46,635 bases of DNA from CAYZEE01 sp964477485 (GTDB lineage: Bacteria; Patescibacteriota; Microgenomatia; Levybacterales; UBA12049). Shown here piece after piece: positions 13,945 through 22,465 of this stretch. The position numbers and the translations under genes are program-made. Position 1 is the first letter of the stretch, and each line of letters starts with the position of its first letter. Below the pieces are notes generated by a model. It was given only the letters and a program-made list of their open reading frames with translations, searched no databases and was not told the DNA's origin. The stretch is from contig CAYZEE010000002.1 in the NCBI GenBank assembly GCA_964477485.1, positions 1 through 46,635 of the forward strand, read 5' to 3'.

Positions 13945-16668
13945 ATGGCATTCATTTTTAATAAACTATTTGATTCCAACGAAAAGGAAATAAATAAGCT
14001 CAAACCAGTCGTTGAGGAAATTAATTCTCTTGAAGAGAAGATGAAAAAACTCAAGGACGAAGCTTTTTCTAAAAAAACGAAAGAATTAAAAGGACGTATT
14101 GCTGACGGTGAACCTCAAGAACTTGTTCTTCCCGAAGCTTTTGCGCTTGTCAGAGAAGCAGCACTCCGTACAATTGGTCAGAGACATTTTGATGTACAAC
14201 TTATGGCGGGAATTGTTTTATCCAGGGGAATGATTGCCGAGCAGAAAACAGGGGAAGGGAAAACTCTTTCTGCTGTCCCTGCTCTTTATTTGAATAGTTT
14301 GAAAGGCGAAAATGTGCATCTTGTTACAGTAAATGATTATTTAGCAAGGCGTGATGCGGGTTGGATGGGTCCAGTGTTTCATCTTTTGGGACTTTCTGTT
14401 TCTTCGATAATTAACGAACAGTCGTTTATCTATGATCCGGAATTCCTAGATAAGAATACTTGGGATTTTCGCTTATCACATTTGCGCCCGATTACGAGAG
14501 GAGAGGCTTATGAGACAGATGTTGCTTACGGCATCAACTCAGAATTTGGTTTTGATTATTTACGCGACAATATGGCATCTGATATATCAGAAGTTGTACA
14601 GAAGGGCTATAATTTTGCAATCGTTGATGAAGTTGACTCGGTTCTTATCGATGAAGCAAGAACGCCTCATATAATTTCAGCCCCGGATGAAGCTCCTGCT
14701 CAGAAATATTTCGATTACGCAAAGATAGTGGAAAAGTTAACTTCCGATCTGGACTACAAAATTGATGAAAAGCTCAGAACAGCTCATCTAACAGATCACG
14801 GTATTTCAAAAATTGAGAAATTATATGGCATTTCAAATATTTACGAAAGAGATTTTGATACTGTTTATCATTTGGAAGCAGCTCTTAAGGCACGAACCTT
14901 ATTCCAAAAAGAAAAAGACTATATCGTCAAAGACAATCAAGTTATCTTAGTTGATGAATTTACAGGAAGACTTATGGAGGGCAGGAGGCTTTCTGAAGGA
15001 CTGCACCAGGCCTTAGAGGCGAAAGAAGGAGTGCCGGTTCAGCGGGAATCAAAAATTCTTGCCACAGTCTCTCTTCAAAATTATTTCCGCATGTATGAAA
15101 AATTAGCAGGAATGACAGGAACGGCTGTTACAGAAGCAGAAGAGTTTCACGAAATTTATAAACTTCCGGTTGTGGTCATTCCAACCAATAAGCCAATGAC
15201 ACGCAAAGATCACGCGGATGTTGTATATAAAACCAGCAGAGCGAAATTAACAGCTGTTGCAAAGCAGATAAAGGATGCGCACAAAAAAGGCCAGCCGGTT
15301 TTGGTAGGCACCACATCAATTGATAAAAATGAAATAATCTCAGAGCTTCTCAGGCGACGTGGAATAAGACACGAGCTTTTAAATGCCAAGAATCATGTCA
15401 GGGAAGCAGAGATTATTGCAAAAGCCGGAGAAAAAGGAGCAGTTACGGTTGCGACCAACATGGCAGGCCGTGGAGTTGACATTATTTTGGGAGGAGAAGC
15501 CCCTAAGGGAAAAGACGGAAAAGAAGCCAGAGATGACAAGGAATGGAGGGATTGGGAGAAAAGACATAAAGAAGTTATTGATGCAGGCGGGCTTTTTGTA
15601 ATAGGCACAGAAAGACATGAGTCACGAAGAATCGATAATCAACTGCGGGGAAGAAGTGGACGTCAAGGAGATCCCGGAATGTCGCTCTTTTTTGTTGCTC
15701 TGGATGATGAGATTATGCGAATCTTTGGAGGCGACACAATTGCAGGAATAATGACCAGATTTAATATGCCGGAAGATGTACCTCTTCAGCATGGCATTGT
15801 TTCGCGTGCAATAGAGCAGGCGCAAAGTAAGGTCGAAAGATTTAACTTCGATATAAGGAAGCATCTGGTTGAATATGATGACGTCTTGAATAAACAAAGA
15901 GAGATTATTTATAAAAGAAGAAGAAAAATTCTTGAATCTATTAAGGACAGTGAAAATGCGGCAGCTTTAAAAGATGATGTTCTACAAAAAATCGAGGATG
16001 CTATAGCCTCGCTGGTAAATATTAAAACCGGTGAGATTTTCGAAGATGGCAAATCACAAGATGCGAAGATAATTGAAGAGTTCGTTACGATAATTCCTTT
16101 TGATCAAGAGTCACAAAGACAGCTAACTGCGCAGCTTGCCCAATTACCAAATACTGATGAGAAAACAAATTTCCTAGCCTCTATTTCAAAAGATGTTTAT
16201 GGGCAGCGTGAAAAACAAATGGGAATAGAATTAATGGGGCAAATAGAAAAGTTTGTAACGCTGTCTGTTATTGATAATTTATGGGTTGATCATTTAGATG
16301 CGATAGAGAATTTAAGGCAGGGAATTGGCCTTCGCGGCTATGGGCAAAGAGATCCATTGATTGAATATAAAAATGAAGCTTTTACAATGTTTGAGCAGCT
16401 AATAGCAGGAATAGATGACCAGATTATCCATAGAATTTATAAAATTCAAGTCGAACAAATGCCTCCTCCTGTTCCCCAGCATCAGCATATGGTAAAACAG
16501 GCGGCGGGTGATACATCAGTTTCGCCGGAACTTAGAAGTAGGGAAGTAAGTCAACCTCCAGGACAAAAAGCAGATAATAAACCGATAGATAAAAAGAAAT
16601 TGGGCAGAAATAATCCATGTTGGTGCGGAAGCGGTAAGAAGTATAAGAAGTGTCACTGGCCGAATTAA
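13945..16668 (+). CDS. secA: Preprotein translocase ATPase SecA
   Basis: SecA drives post-translational export through SecYEG. The 907-aa protein is full length. Walker A is in IAEQKTGEGKTLSAVPALY, the DEAD-like box in VDEVDSVLIDEARTPHIIS, followed by the preprotein cross-linking region, then TNMAGRGVDIILGG, GTERHESRRIDNQLRGRSGRQGDPG and the helical scaffold and wing. The C-terminus carries a complete SEC-C zinc motif (CWCGSGKKYKKCHW) after a disordered linker. The region before the gene holds the poly-lysine micro-ORF and a terminator. TATGAT/TAAAAT at 13925-13935 may supply a separate promoter, but no good -35 is seen. The next gene starts 1 nt after the stop. Confidence 0.98.
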   Translation: MAFIFNKLFDSNEKEINKLKPVVEEINSLEEKMKKLKDEAFSKKTKELKGRIADGEPQELVLPEAFALVREAALRTIGQRHFDVQLMAGIVLSRGMIAEQKTGEGKTLSAVPALYLNSLKGENVHLVTVNDYLARRDAGWMGPVFHLLGLSVSSIINEQSFIYDPEFLDKNTWDFRLSHLRPITRGEAYETDVAYGINSEFGFDYLRDNMASDISEVVQKGYNFAIVDEVDSVLIDEARTPHIISAPDEAPAQKYFDYAKIVEKLTSDLDYKIDEKLRTAHLTDHGISKIEKLYGISNIYERDFDTVYHLEAALKARTLFQKEKDYIVKDNQVILVDEFTGRLMEGRRLSEGLHQALEAKEGVPVQRESKILATVSLQNYFRMYEKLAGMTGTAVTEAEEFHEIYKLPVVVIPTNKPMTRKDHADVVYKTSRAKLTAVAKQIKDAHKKGQPVLVGTTSIDKNEIISELLRRRGIRHELLNAKNHVREAEIIAKAGEKGAVTVATNMAGRGVDIILGGEAPKGKDGKEARDDKEWRDWEKRHKEVIDAGGLFVIGTERHESRRIDNQLRGRSGRQGDPGMSLFFVALDDEIMRIFGGDTIAGIMTRFNMPEDVPLQHGIVSRAIEQAQSKVERFNFDIRKHLVEYDDVLNKQREIIYKRRRKILESIKDSENAAALKDDVLQKIEDAIASLVNIKTGEIFEDGKSQDAKIIEEFVTIIPFDQESQRQLTAQLAQLPNTDEKTNFLASISKDVYGQREKQMGIELMGQIEKFVTLSVIDNLWVDHLDAIENLRQGIGLRGYGQRDPLIEYKNEAFTMFEQLIAGIDDQIIHRIYKIQVEQMPPPVPQHQHMVKQAAGDTSVSPELRSREVSQPPGQKADNKPIDKKKLGRNNPCWCGSGKKYKKCHWPN

Positions 16669-16669
16669 G

Positions 16670-18580
16670 ATGAATCTGTTTCTATTCCTTCCGATTTTTC
16701 TTCTTTCAATAATTTTAGTTTTTGTTATTCCCGGGCGGGTTATATTGGGTAAATTATTTAAAGAGTCATTAATTATTACTCTTATTGCCTCAACTCTATT
16801 GGGAATAGCGCTTTGGGGATGGCAGGGTTACATTTTTGGCTATATGCATTTGCGTCCCTTATCGTATGCATATGTACTATTTTTCTTAATGCTGTTCATT
16901 AAAAATAGAAAATATTTATTATCTTTCCCCAAAATAAAAATCAGCAGATTTGATTGTATTCTATTTTTTTTAGTAATTATCGGGGTCATCGGACAGAATC
17001 TTCCTTATATAATGGCAGGTATAATCACAAATCAGGGGATGAGGTTAATGACTTACAATAGACCGGATCACATATGGCACATTTCGCTTACAAACGAAAT
17101 CATCAGACATTTTCCGCCCTTTGAGCCCGGAATGTATGGAGTCCCTTTGAGTAATTATCATTACTGGTTTAATCTTGTGACGGCTGAGTTAATTAGAGTT
17201 GTACAGTTACCATTATTTGCTACCCAGTTTGATGGAATGTACATACTTGGTTCATTATTGCTGGCTGGGACTATTCTTCTTTTATCGCAAGTAATTGATA
17301 AATCAAAAAAATTTTTTGCATTACTTCTGTTTTTTTTCTTTTTTTCAGGCGATGCAATCTACTGGCTCATTTTTATTGTGAGACATAAGTTAAACTTTTC
17401 CCTTTTACCAATCGTTGACGCAACTATTTTTATGGATAACCCTCCAAGAGCTTTTTCAACCATCGTTGCTCTATTTGGAATATATTTATTATTTAAGTAT
17501 CTCCGGAATCTTGATATTAAAAAGATAGTTTTAATATCATTGGTGCTTGGAAGCGTCATTGGTTTTAAAGTATATACGGGTATAGCCATTCTTGCAGGAT
17601 TGGCAATATTGGCTGTCTATGAAGCATTTAAGAGAAGATGGGAATTTACACTATTGTTTATTTTGACTTTATTTTTTTCTCTTATGATTTTTCTACCGGT
17701 AAATTATGCATCAGGAGGATTATTTTTGCTTCCTTTTGATCTCCCCAGAGATTTCTTAACCCAAAAAGCTATTGGATTAACGAATATGATTTTAGAATGG
17801 CAGGTTTACCAACTCCATCACAATATTCTTAGAATTACTGAATACGGACTTATAATGTCCCTTCTGTTTATATTTGCGCAGTTTGGTGTAAAACTTGTGG
17901 GAGTAATTCAGACAAAAAAGACCTTAAATATACTCGGCACAGAAAAGTTTATTTTCCTTCTTACGACAACCCTGGTGCCTCTTATTCTGGGTTTATTTTT
18001 TTATGAGAAATCAGGAGGAGCAAATGTTTTTAACTTTTTTATCACCTCAACTCTTTTCTTATCAGTTTTTGCATCTCTAACAATAGCATCAATAAGAGAA
18101 AAGAAGATGTTTATCTTAGTTGTATTAATTGTTGTCTTGTTAAGTATTCCGCGATGGTTCGTTAGAACTGTCGCTACTATAAGAAGAGACTACAACGGAA
18201 GTTTTTCCGGAATTTCAAATTCAGAGTTATCATCTTATGGTTATTTTTTATCTACACCGAAAGAAAGTATTATTTTAGTTGATAATAGAACTAGTTTTGA
18301 TTCACTGTCGCCCTCAGTGAGTGTTTTAAGCAGGCGAAATACATTTTTATCAGGACAAGCAATTATTGGCAGTCATAATAACACCGATACTCGAAGGATA
18401 AGGATTGCGAATCAAATTTTCAACAGCAAAAACAGTAAAATTGTTAACGATTTACTGCATAAAAACAACATAAACTATATTTATTTTTGGGGCGAACCTG
18501 ATTTTAAAGCGAATATTTCTAAGTTAACAATAGTTAGAGTATTTCACAACAAGACAGTTTCGATTTTTGAGGTGCGATAA
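16670..18580 (+). CDS. Polytopic membrane protein, possibly GT-C-like
   Basis: The 636-aa protein has about 12 or more hydrophobic segments through residue 520 and a soluble C-terminal portion (about residues 520-636) that is probably extracytoplasmic. A short polar loop after the third or fourth helix contains NRPDHIWHISLTNEI, where aspartate and histidines could be catalytic, and another loop reads GVPLSNYHYWFNLV. This layout resembles GT-C-fold glycosyltransferases and related uncharacterised membrane proteins. The assignment is by architecture only. It begins 1 nt after secA and is probably co-transcribed with it. Confidence 0.7.
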   Translation: MNLFLFLPIFLLSIILVFVIPGRVILGKLFKESLIITLIASTLLGIALWGWQGYIFGYMHLRPLSYAYVLFFLMLFIKNRKYLLSFPKIKISRFDCILFFLVIIGVIGQNLPYIMAGIITNQGMRLMTYNRPDHIWHISLTNEIIRHFPPFEPGMYGVPLSNYHYWFNLVTAELIRVVQLPLFATQFDGMYILGSLLLAGTILLLSQVIDKSKKFFALLLFFFFFSGDAIYWLIFIVRHKLNFSLLPIVDATIFMDNPPRAFSTIVALFGIYLLFKYLRNLDIKKIVLISLVLGSVIGFKVYTGIAILAGLAILAVYEAFKRRWEFTLLFILTLFFSLMIFLPVNYASGGLFLLPFDLPRDFLTQKAIGLTNMILEWQVYQLHHNILRITEYGLIMSLLFIFAQFGVKLVGVIQTKKTLNILGTEKFIFLLTTTLVPLILGLFFYEKSGGANVFNFFITSTLFLSVFASLTIASIREKKMFILVVLIVVLLSIPRWFVRTVATIRRDYNGSFSGISNSELSSYGYFLSTPKESIILVDNRTSFDSLSPSVSVLSRRNTFLSGQAIIGSHNNTDTRRIRIANQIFNSKNSKIVNDLLHKNNINYIYFWGEPDFKANISKLTIVRVFHNKTVSIFEVR

Positions 18581-18635
18581 TTATCAGAAATTAAAAGTAA
18601 ATCTTTTGCAAGGGTTGGTTTTTAATTAAATAATT

Positions 18636-19073
18636 ATGAGACAGGGTGTTGATTATGTCGGGGTTGGAGTTGTTTTCTTTTGTCATGACGGAAAAGGAAA
18701 TTTTGTCATGAGCAAAAGATCCAAAAATACGCGGGATGAACATGGTCGGTGGGATCCGGGCGGCGGAGGAATTGAATTTGGGGAAAAAATAGAAGACGCT
18801 TTAAGAAGAGAAATAAAAGAAGAATATTGTACGGACGTTATTAATTTTGATTTTTTAGGATTTAGAGATGTTCACAGGGTCGATGAAAAAGGCAATAAGA
18901 CACACTGGGTTATTCTGGATTTTAAAGTTTTAATTGATAAGAATAAGGTAAAAAATGGAGTTCCCCGGCAGCATGAAGCAATCGGATGGTTTAAATTAAA
19001 CAAACTTCCAAATCCAGTCCATTCTCAGTCCCCCCTATTTATTAGAAAATATAAAAAGGCACTGGAAATATAA
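18636..19073 (+). CDS. Nudix hydrolase
   Basis: The 145-aa protein is a single Nudix domain. The Nudix box is seen as GGGIEFGEKIEDALRREIKEEY (G-x5-E-x7-R-E-x2-E-E), preceded by RWDPGG. Enzymes of this family cleave nucleoside diphosphates linked to another moiety; the substrate (nucleotide, sugar nucleotide or oxidised nucleotide) is not determined by the sequence. It stands alone with 55 nt upstream that are AT-rich but lack a convincing promoter, and 30 nt downstream. Confidence 0.88.
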   Translation: MRQGVDYVGVGVVFFCHDGKGNFVMSKRSKNTRDEHGRWDPGGGGIEFGEKIEDALRREIKEEYCTDVINFDFLGFRDVHRVDEKGNKTHWVILDFKVLIDKNKVKNGVPRQHEAIGWFKLNKLPNPVHSQSPLFIRKYKKALEI

Positions 19074-19103
19074 TTGAAGATTAGTTTACAATGCATATAG
19101 TAT

Positions 19104-20105
19104 ATGAAAATTGGTTTTTTCGAAATTGAAGGGTGGGAGGAGGAATTTCTTTTAAAACAATTCCCCGATCAGGAATTATCTTTTTCTACAGAAAAGATAG
19201 ACTCCCAGAATTTACCGGCAACAGATTTTGACGCAATTTCAGTTTTTGTTGAATCAAAATTAGACAAAGATACACTCGCTGCTTTTCCAAATCTCAAGTT
19301 TGTAGCGACCCGTTCAACAGGTTATGATCATATTGATTTAGCAGTTTGCAAAGAAAGAGGAATTGTTGTAAGTTTTGTCCCCGGCTATGGGGATAACACT
19401 GTTGCGGAATATGCCTTTGGTCTTATTCTAAACTTAACAAGAAAATTATATGATGCTATTGCCCAAATAAAAGAAAAAGAATCTTTTTCACTTTTAAGTC
19501 TAAGAGGAATCGATTTAAAAGGCAGGACAATCGGAGTTATCGGGGCCGGAAGAATAGGGCAGGAAATTATTAAGATAGCAAAAGGATTCGGAATGAATGT
19601 TCTGGCAGTAAATCCTCATCAGGATGCGGAACTTGCCCGGAAATTAGGGTTTACATATTCGTCTTTAGAAGACCTTTTAAGAAATTCAGATATTATCACG
19701 ATTCATTGCCCGTATATTGATTCAACTCATCATTTGATAAACCAACAAAATATCAATCTTATTAAAAAAGGCGCCTATCTTGTTAATACGGCAAGAGGGG
19801 CAATTGTTGAAACTCAAGCTTTAGTGCAGGCGCTGGAAAAAGGGATATTGGCAGGGGCAGGTTTGGATGTTCTCGAGGAGGAAAATTTTGTAAAAGACGA
19901 ATTTAATTTTCTTTCAAGCGTTAAAACAAAAGAAGAAGATTTAAAAACAATACTTTATGATCATGTCCTAATGAAAATGCCAAATGTCCTGATTACTCCG
20001 CATAATGCCTTTGATACAAAAGAAGCCTTGCAAAGAATCTTAGATACAACAGTAGAAAATATAAAAGGTTTCATAAGCCATAATCCGATAAATCTTGCAT
20101 CATGA
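19104..20105 (+). CDS. D-2-hydroxyacid dehydrogenase (D-lactate dehydrogenase-like)
   Basis: The 333-aa enzyme would reversibly reduce a 2-keto acid with NADH; D-lactate formation from pyruvate is the likeliest role in a fermentative cell. The NAD-binding domain has IGVIGAGRIGQEIIKIAKGFGM. Catalytic motifs follow: NTARGAIVET with the arginine, GLDVLEEENF with the glutamate, and LITPHNAF with the histidine. The long insert between Glu and His (VKDEFNFLSSV...) is typical of the LdhA-type subgroup. TATAGT or TACAAT lies just upstream of the ATG. Regeneration of NAD+ would fit the fermentative lifestyle inferred for this group. Confidence 0.9.
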   Translation: MKIGFFEIEGWEEEFLLKQFPDQELSFSTEKIDSQNLPATDFDAISVFVESKLDKDTLAAFPNLKFVATRSTGYDHIDLAVCKERGIVVSFVPGYGDNTVAEYAFGLILNLTRKLYDAIAQIKEKESFSLLSLRGIDLKGRTIGVIGAGRIGQEIIKIAKGFGMNVLAVNPHQDAELARKLGFTYSSLEDLLRNSDIITIHCPYIDSTHHLINQQNINLIKKGAYLVNTARGAIVETQALVQALEKGILAGAGLDVLEEENFVKDEFNFLSSVKTKEEDLKTILYDHVLMKMPNVLITPHNAFDTKEALQRILDTTVENIKGFISHNPINLAS

Positions 20106-20151
20106 AGATTACGACTTGACACCGTCGTTTAAAAGATATTTACTAAGACTA

Positions 20152-20157
20152 TAGAAT
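20152..20157 (+). promoter_or_regulatory. -10 element of the lipase-like gene
   Basis: TAGAAT is followed by 6 nt and the ATG at 20164, matching the leaderless pattern of other genes here. A TTGACA at 20116-20121 is too far for this -10 but could pair with TACTAA at 20141. Confidence 0.4.
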
Positions 20158-20163
20158 TTATTT

Positions 20164-20931
20164 ATGCCGCTAGCACAAACCGAAAGGTTTAGTTATTCTA
20201 GAAAACCTCTTTTGCGGGAAGCCCTCGTCGGACTTGATATTGCAGCGCTTTTCACAAGCAGTGTCTGGATAGGAAGAGGTGTTTCAAGAGGCGATGGGAG
20301 CGCAGTAGTTGTAATTCCGGGGTTTGACAGTAAAGATTTTGATACGGGTCTTTTAAGATCTTGGTTGGGAAGAATAGGTTATTATGGACAACCTTCAGGG
20401 ATACCTTTTGCAAACACGGATCCTGAATACTACGAAGAGCGTATAGGAGAAAGAGTTAATAGGCTTTATCAATCTTTTGATAAGGTACATCTTATTGGGC
20501 ATAGCATAGGTGGAATTATTGCAAGGGCTATTGCTTATAAAAGACCGGAGAAAATAAAAAGCGTTACGACACTAGGCAGTCCTCTTCGTGGAGATCTGGA
20601 AGGAACTGTTGACCCTTTTGTATTATTTTTGGCAAAAATGCAAATACCAATTCTTAGAGACAGAGAAAGACTTGATGAAAGAAGAAAGGAACTGACCCAA
20701 TCGTTTTGGAAGAGAAGTATTAGAACAACAAGTATATATACAAAAGATGACGGGGTGGTAGATTGGCGTTCTTGTGTGGACACAGATCCAGGCACTGAAA
20801 ATTATGAAGTTTTGGGAACTCACATGGGTTTAATTCTTAATCCCCAAGTCTATGCTATTCTTGGAGAAATTCTTAGCAAGTCTAATTTAGAAAAGACTGA
20901 GACTTCAATCTCCTCAAAAGCTGCAGCATGA
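20164..20931 (+). CDS. Alpha/beta hydrolase, lipase-like
   Basis: The 255-aa protein has an alpha/beta-hydrolase core. The nucleophile elbow VHLIGHSIGGIIARAIA (Ser in GHSxGG) is near residue 118, the likely acid is in YTKDDGVVDWRSC near 200, and the likely histidine is in GTHMGLILNPQVY near 222. The N-terminal VVVIPGFDSKDFD matches the strand leading to the oxyanion hole. It resembles triacylglycerol-lipase-like and PGAP1-like enzymes; the substrate is unknown. There is no classical signal peptide, though residues 20-35 are moderately hydrophobic. It converges with the DUF1003 gene with 6 nt between them and no terminator. Confidence 0.82.
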   Translation: MPLAQTERFSYSRKPLLREALVGLDIAALFTSSVWIGRGVSRGDGSAVVVIPGFDSKDFDTGLLRSWLGRIGYYGQPSGIPFANTDPEYYEERIGERVNRLYQSFDKVHLIGHSIGGIIARAIAYKRPEKIKSVTTLGSPLRGDLEGTVDPFVLFLAKMQIPILRDRERLDERRKELTQSFWKRSIRTTSIYTKDDGVVDWRSCVDTDPGTENYEVLGTHMGLILNPQVYAILGEILSKSNLEKTETSISSKAAA

Positions 20932-20937
20932 AGATGT

Positions 20938-21381
20938 TTACTTTTCGAGTTTCTTTATAATTTGCAGTAAGAGTTTTTGCTGATTTTCTAAATGGAGGAG
21001 TATTGTTTCTATTTCTTTTTCGGCTCTTCTGTCAACTTCAAAGTCATGTTCTGAACGAAGCTCTGCGTGTTTTCCCTGAATATTTTGCCCGATCATAATA
21101 AGAGGCATTAAAAAGATTTGAATCATATTGGAAATAAAAAGCCAAAGAACAAATGCAGGGTAGGGATCAAAACGTAAATTTCCAGGAGCAAACATATTCC
21201 AAGAGAGCCAAAGAATCGTCCAGCAAAGTATTATAAAGAAAAAACCCATCGTTCCAACATGTTCTGTTACAAAAAGAGCGAGTTCTTCCATCTTTGACAA
21301 ACTTTTTCTATGGATTACGTTCACATTTTTTGGGGCGCCGAATTCTTTCTTGATACTTTTAAAAGTCTCCATTTTAGTCAA
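20938..21381 (-). CDS. DUF1003 family membrane protein
   Basis: The 147-aa protein has two transmembrane helices (about residues 42-62 and 72-95) with the loop WNMFAPGNLRFDPYPAFVLWLFISNMIQIFLMPLIMIGQN, the characteristic core of DUF1003. The C-terminal tail is a charged amphipathic, coiled-coil-like helix. The function of DUF1003 is not established. Its start overlaps the MGMT-like gene by 8 nt; an alternative ATG three codons later is also possible. Confidence 0.85.
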   Translation of the reverse strand: MTKMETFKSIKKEFGAPKNVNVIHRKSLSKMEELALFVTEHVGTMGFFFIILCWTILWLSWNMFAPGNLRFDPYPAFVLWLFISNMIQIFLMPLIMIGQNIQGKHAELRSEHDFEVDRRAEKEIETILLHLENQQKLLLQIIKKLEK

Positions 21382-21673
21382 ACATGAATTGTTTAAGGTT
21401 TATGCGATTTTTTAGAAAAACTATTCCCTCATTCTCCAGTTTTTCTTTTTGCCTTTTTATTCCGCCAAATGCGTAGCCTGTCGCAAGTCTTCCGTTTGTC
21501 CTTACGACTCTATGGCAGGGAATATTGTTTGGATCTGTATTTCTATGAAGCGCAAAACCAACAAGTCTTGGGTTTTTAACATTAGACATTTTCGTAACCT
21601 GTTTGTAAGTCATAACTTTTCCTCTTGGAATTTTGGAAACAATACTAAAAATATTTACAAAACTTTTTCTCAT
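21374..21673 (-). CDS. MGMT-like DNA-binding protein (minimal O6-alkylguanine transferase domain)
   Basis: The 99-aa protein equals only the C-terminal DNA-binding/active-site domain of O6-methylguanine-DNA methyltransferases: IPRGKVMTYKQVTKM, then NPRLVGFALHRNTDPNNIPCHRVVRTNGRLATGYAFGG. The PCHRV motif keeps the acceptor cysteine, unlike alkyltransferase-like (ATL) proteins, which replace it. The usual N-terminal domain is absent. It may be an active minimal transferase or a lesion-binding protein. It lies between a MazG-like gene (4-nt overlap) and DUF1003, so a housekeeping or nucleotide-damage context is plausible. Confidence 0.88.
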   Translation of the reverse strand: MRKSFVNIFSIVSKIPRGKVMTYKQVTKMSNVKNPRLVGFALHRNTDPNNIPCHRVVRTNGRLATGYAFGGIKRQKEKLENEGIVFLKNRINLKQFMFD

Positions 21674-22005
21674 TTCCTGTCTTTTAAATACCTCTCTTCA
21701 ATTTTTTTAAGCTTATCTCCAACAGCCCTGTCTATGTCCACTCCCGCTACCTGGGCAAGCTGGATGGTTGTTATTATTACATCCGCAAATTCTTGATAGA
21801 TATTTCTTCTGTCAAATTTTTCAAGCTTTGCTCTTCGTTGAAGTTTAAGTATTGATAAAATATCATTGCAGAGCTCCCCTACTTCCTCGTTTAATTTTAC
21901 CGTTTTCGTCAAAATTTCTTTCTCAGTTTGAGAATAAAGTTTGTAATGAGGTCTTTGTTTATCATTTAATAACTTTATTTTCTCTTGCAGATTTTTTAGG
22001 TTCAT
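21670..22005 (-). CDS. MazG-like nucleotide pyrophosphohydrolase
   Basis: The 111-aa all-alpha protein shows the MazG-superfamily metal-binding pattern: KLNEEVGELCNDIL (E-E-x2-E) in one helix and EFADVIITTIQLAQVAGVDID (E-x2-D) in a later one. Such enzymes hydrolyse NTPs or dNTPs to monophosphates and pyrophosphate. The ATG at 22005 is preferred to one at 22026, because a -10 (TACAAT) lies exactly 6 nt before it and the upstream codons overlap that promoter. It heads the MazG, MGMT-like, DUF1003 operon. Confidence 0.85.
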   Translation of the reverse strand: MNLKNLQEKIKLLNDKQRPHYKLYSQTEKEILTKTVKLNEEVGELCNDILSILKLQRRAKLEKFDRRNIYQEFADVIITTIQLAQVAGVDIDRAVGDKLKKIEERYLKDRK

Positions 22006-22011
22006 ACCATT

Positions 22012-22017
22012 ATTGTA
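22012..22017 (-). promoter_or_regulatory. -10 of the MazG-MGMT-DUF1003 operon
   Basis: The minus strand reads TACAAT, then 6 nt and the ATG at 22005, predicting a leaderless mRNA. The palindromic TTTGCAAA at 22036-22043 could serve as -35 with a long 19-nt spacer. Confidence 0.5.
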
Positions 22018-22036
22018 GCATATCATAAAATTTTGT

Positions 22037-22065
22037 TTGCAAAACCATTATTTGTGACTTACAAT
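22037..22065 (+). promoter_or_regulatory. Promoter of the 129-aa anchored protein / Nramp / prfB run
   Basis: TTGCAA (22037-22042), a 17-nt spacer and TACAAT (22060-22065) are followed by 8 nt and the ATG at 22074. The -35 lies in a palindrome shared with the divergent promoter. Confidence 0.6.
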
Positions 22066-22073
22066 GAATTTGC

Positions 22074-22463
22074 ATGCGGGAGGTAAAAATTAAAGAATCC
22101 TGGGACAGGAAAAGAATAGCTGTTGCAATTCTTATTCTAGCTTTAATTGCCGGACTTGGTTACGGTTTTATGACCAATGCGTTTTCTCACTGGCCTAAGA
22201 AAAAAGCGCAGAATGAGCAAGGTTTAGTTAAAGGGACAAGCAGTCAAGAAGGTCCAACCCAAAATGGGGGAGATTCTAATATTGGCAGTACTGTTTCGCA
22301 AAGTGTCGGTTCGATAAAAAAAGAGATAAGCAATATTAATTTAAATGATATTGCCTCATCATCCCCGCAGATTCAAAAAGTTATAAATGACATAAAAAAT
22401 TTACAAAATTATCCGGCAAATCAGGCAAAAGATGCCTGTTTTAAAATTTGTAGCAGTTTATAA
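22074..22463 (+). CDS. Single-pass membrane protein of unknown function, 129 aa
   Basis: After a charged N-terminus there is one transmembrane helix (about residues 15-34, IAVAILILALIAGLGYGFM). A Ser/Gly/Gln-rich linker (about 45-85) leads to a C-terminal helical part ending in ANQAKDACFKICSSL. The two cysteines near the end (CFKIC) could form a disulfide outside the cell. No family is recognised. It starts 8 nt after a good -10 and ends 2 nt before the Nramp-type gene, suggesting co-expression. Confidence 0.7.
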   Translation: MREVKIKESWDRKRIAVAILILALIAGLGYGFMTNAFSHWPKKKAQNEQGLVKGTSSQEGPTQNGGDSNIGSTVSQSVGSIKKEISNINLNDIASSSPQIQKVINDIKNLQNYPANQAKDACFKICSSL

Positions 22464-22465
22464 AA

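Noticed and set aside
15379..15897. Several open frames on both strands opposite or within secA
   Set aside because: They overlap the highly conserved SecA motor domains in other frames, have no ribosome-binding sites or recognisable products, and are shadows.
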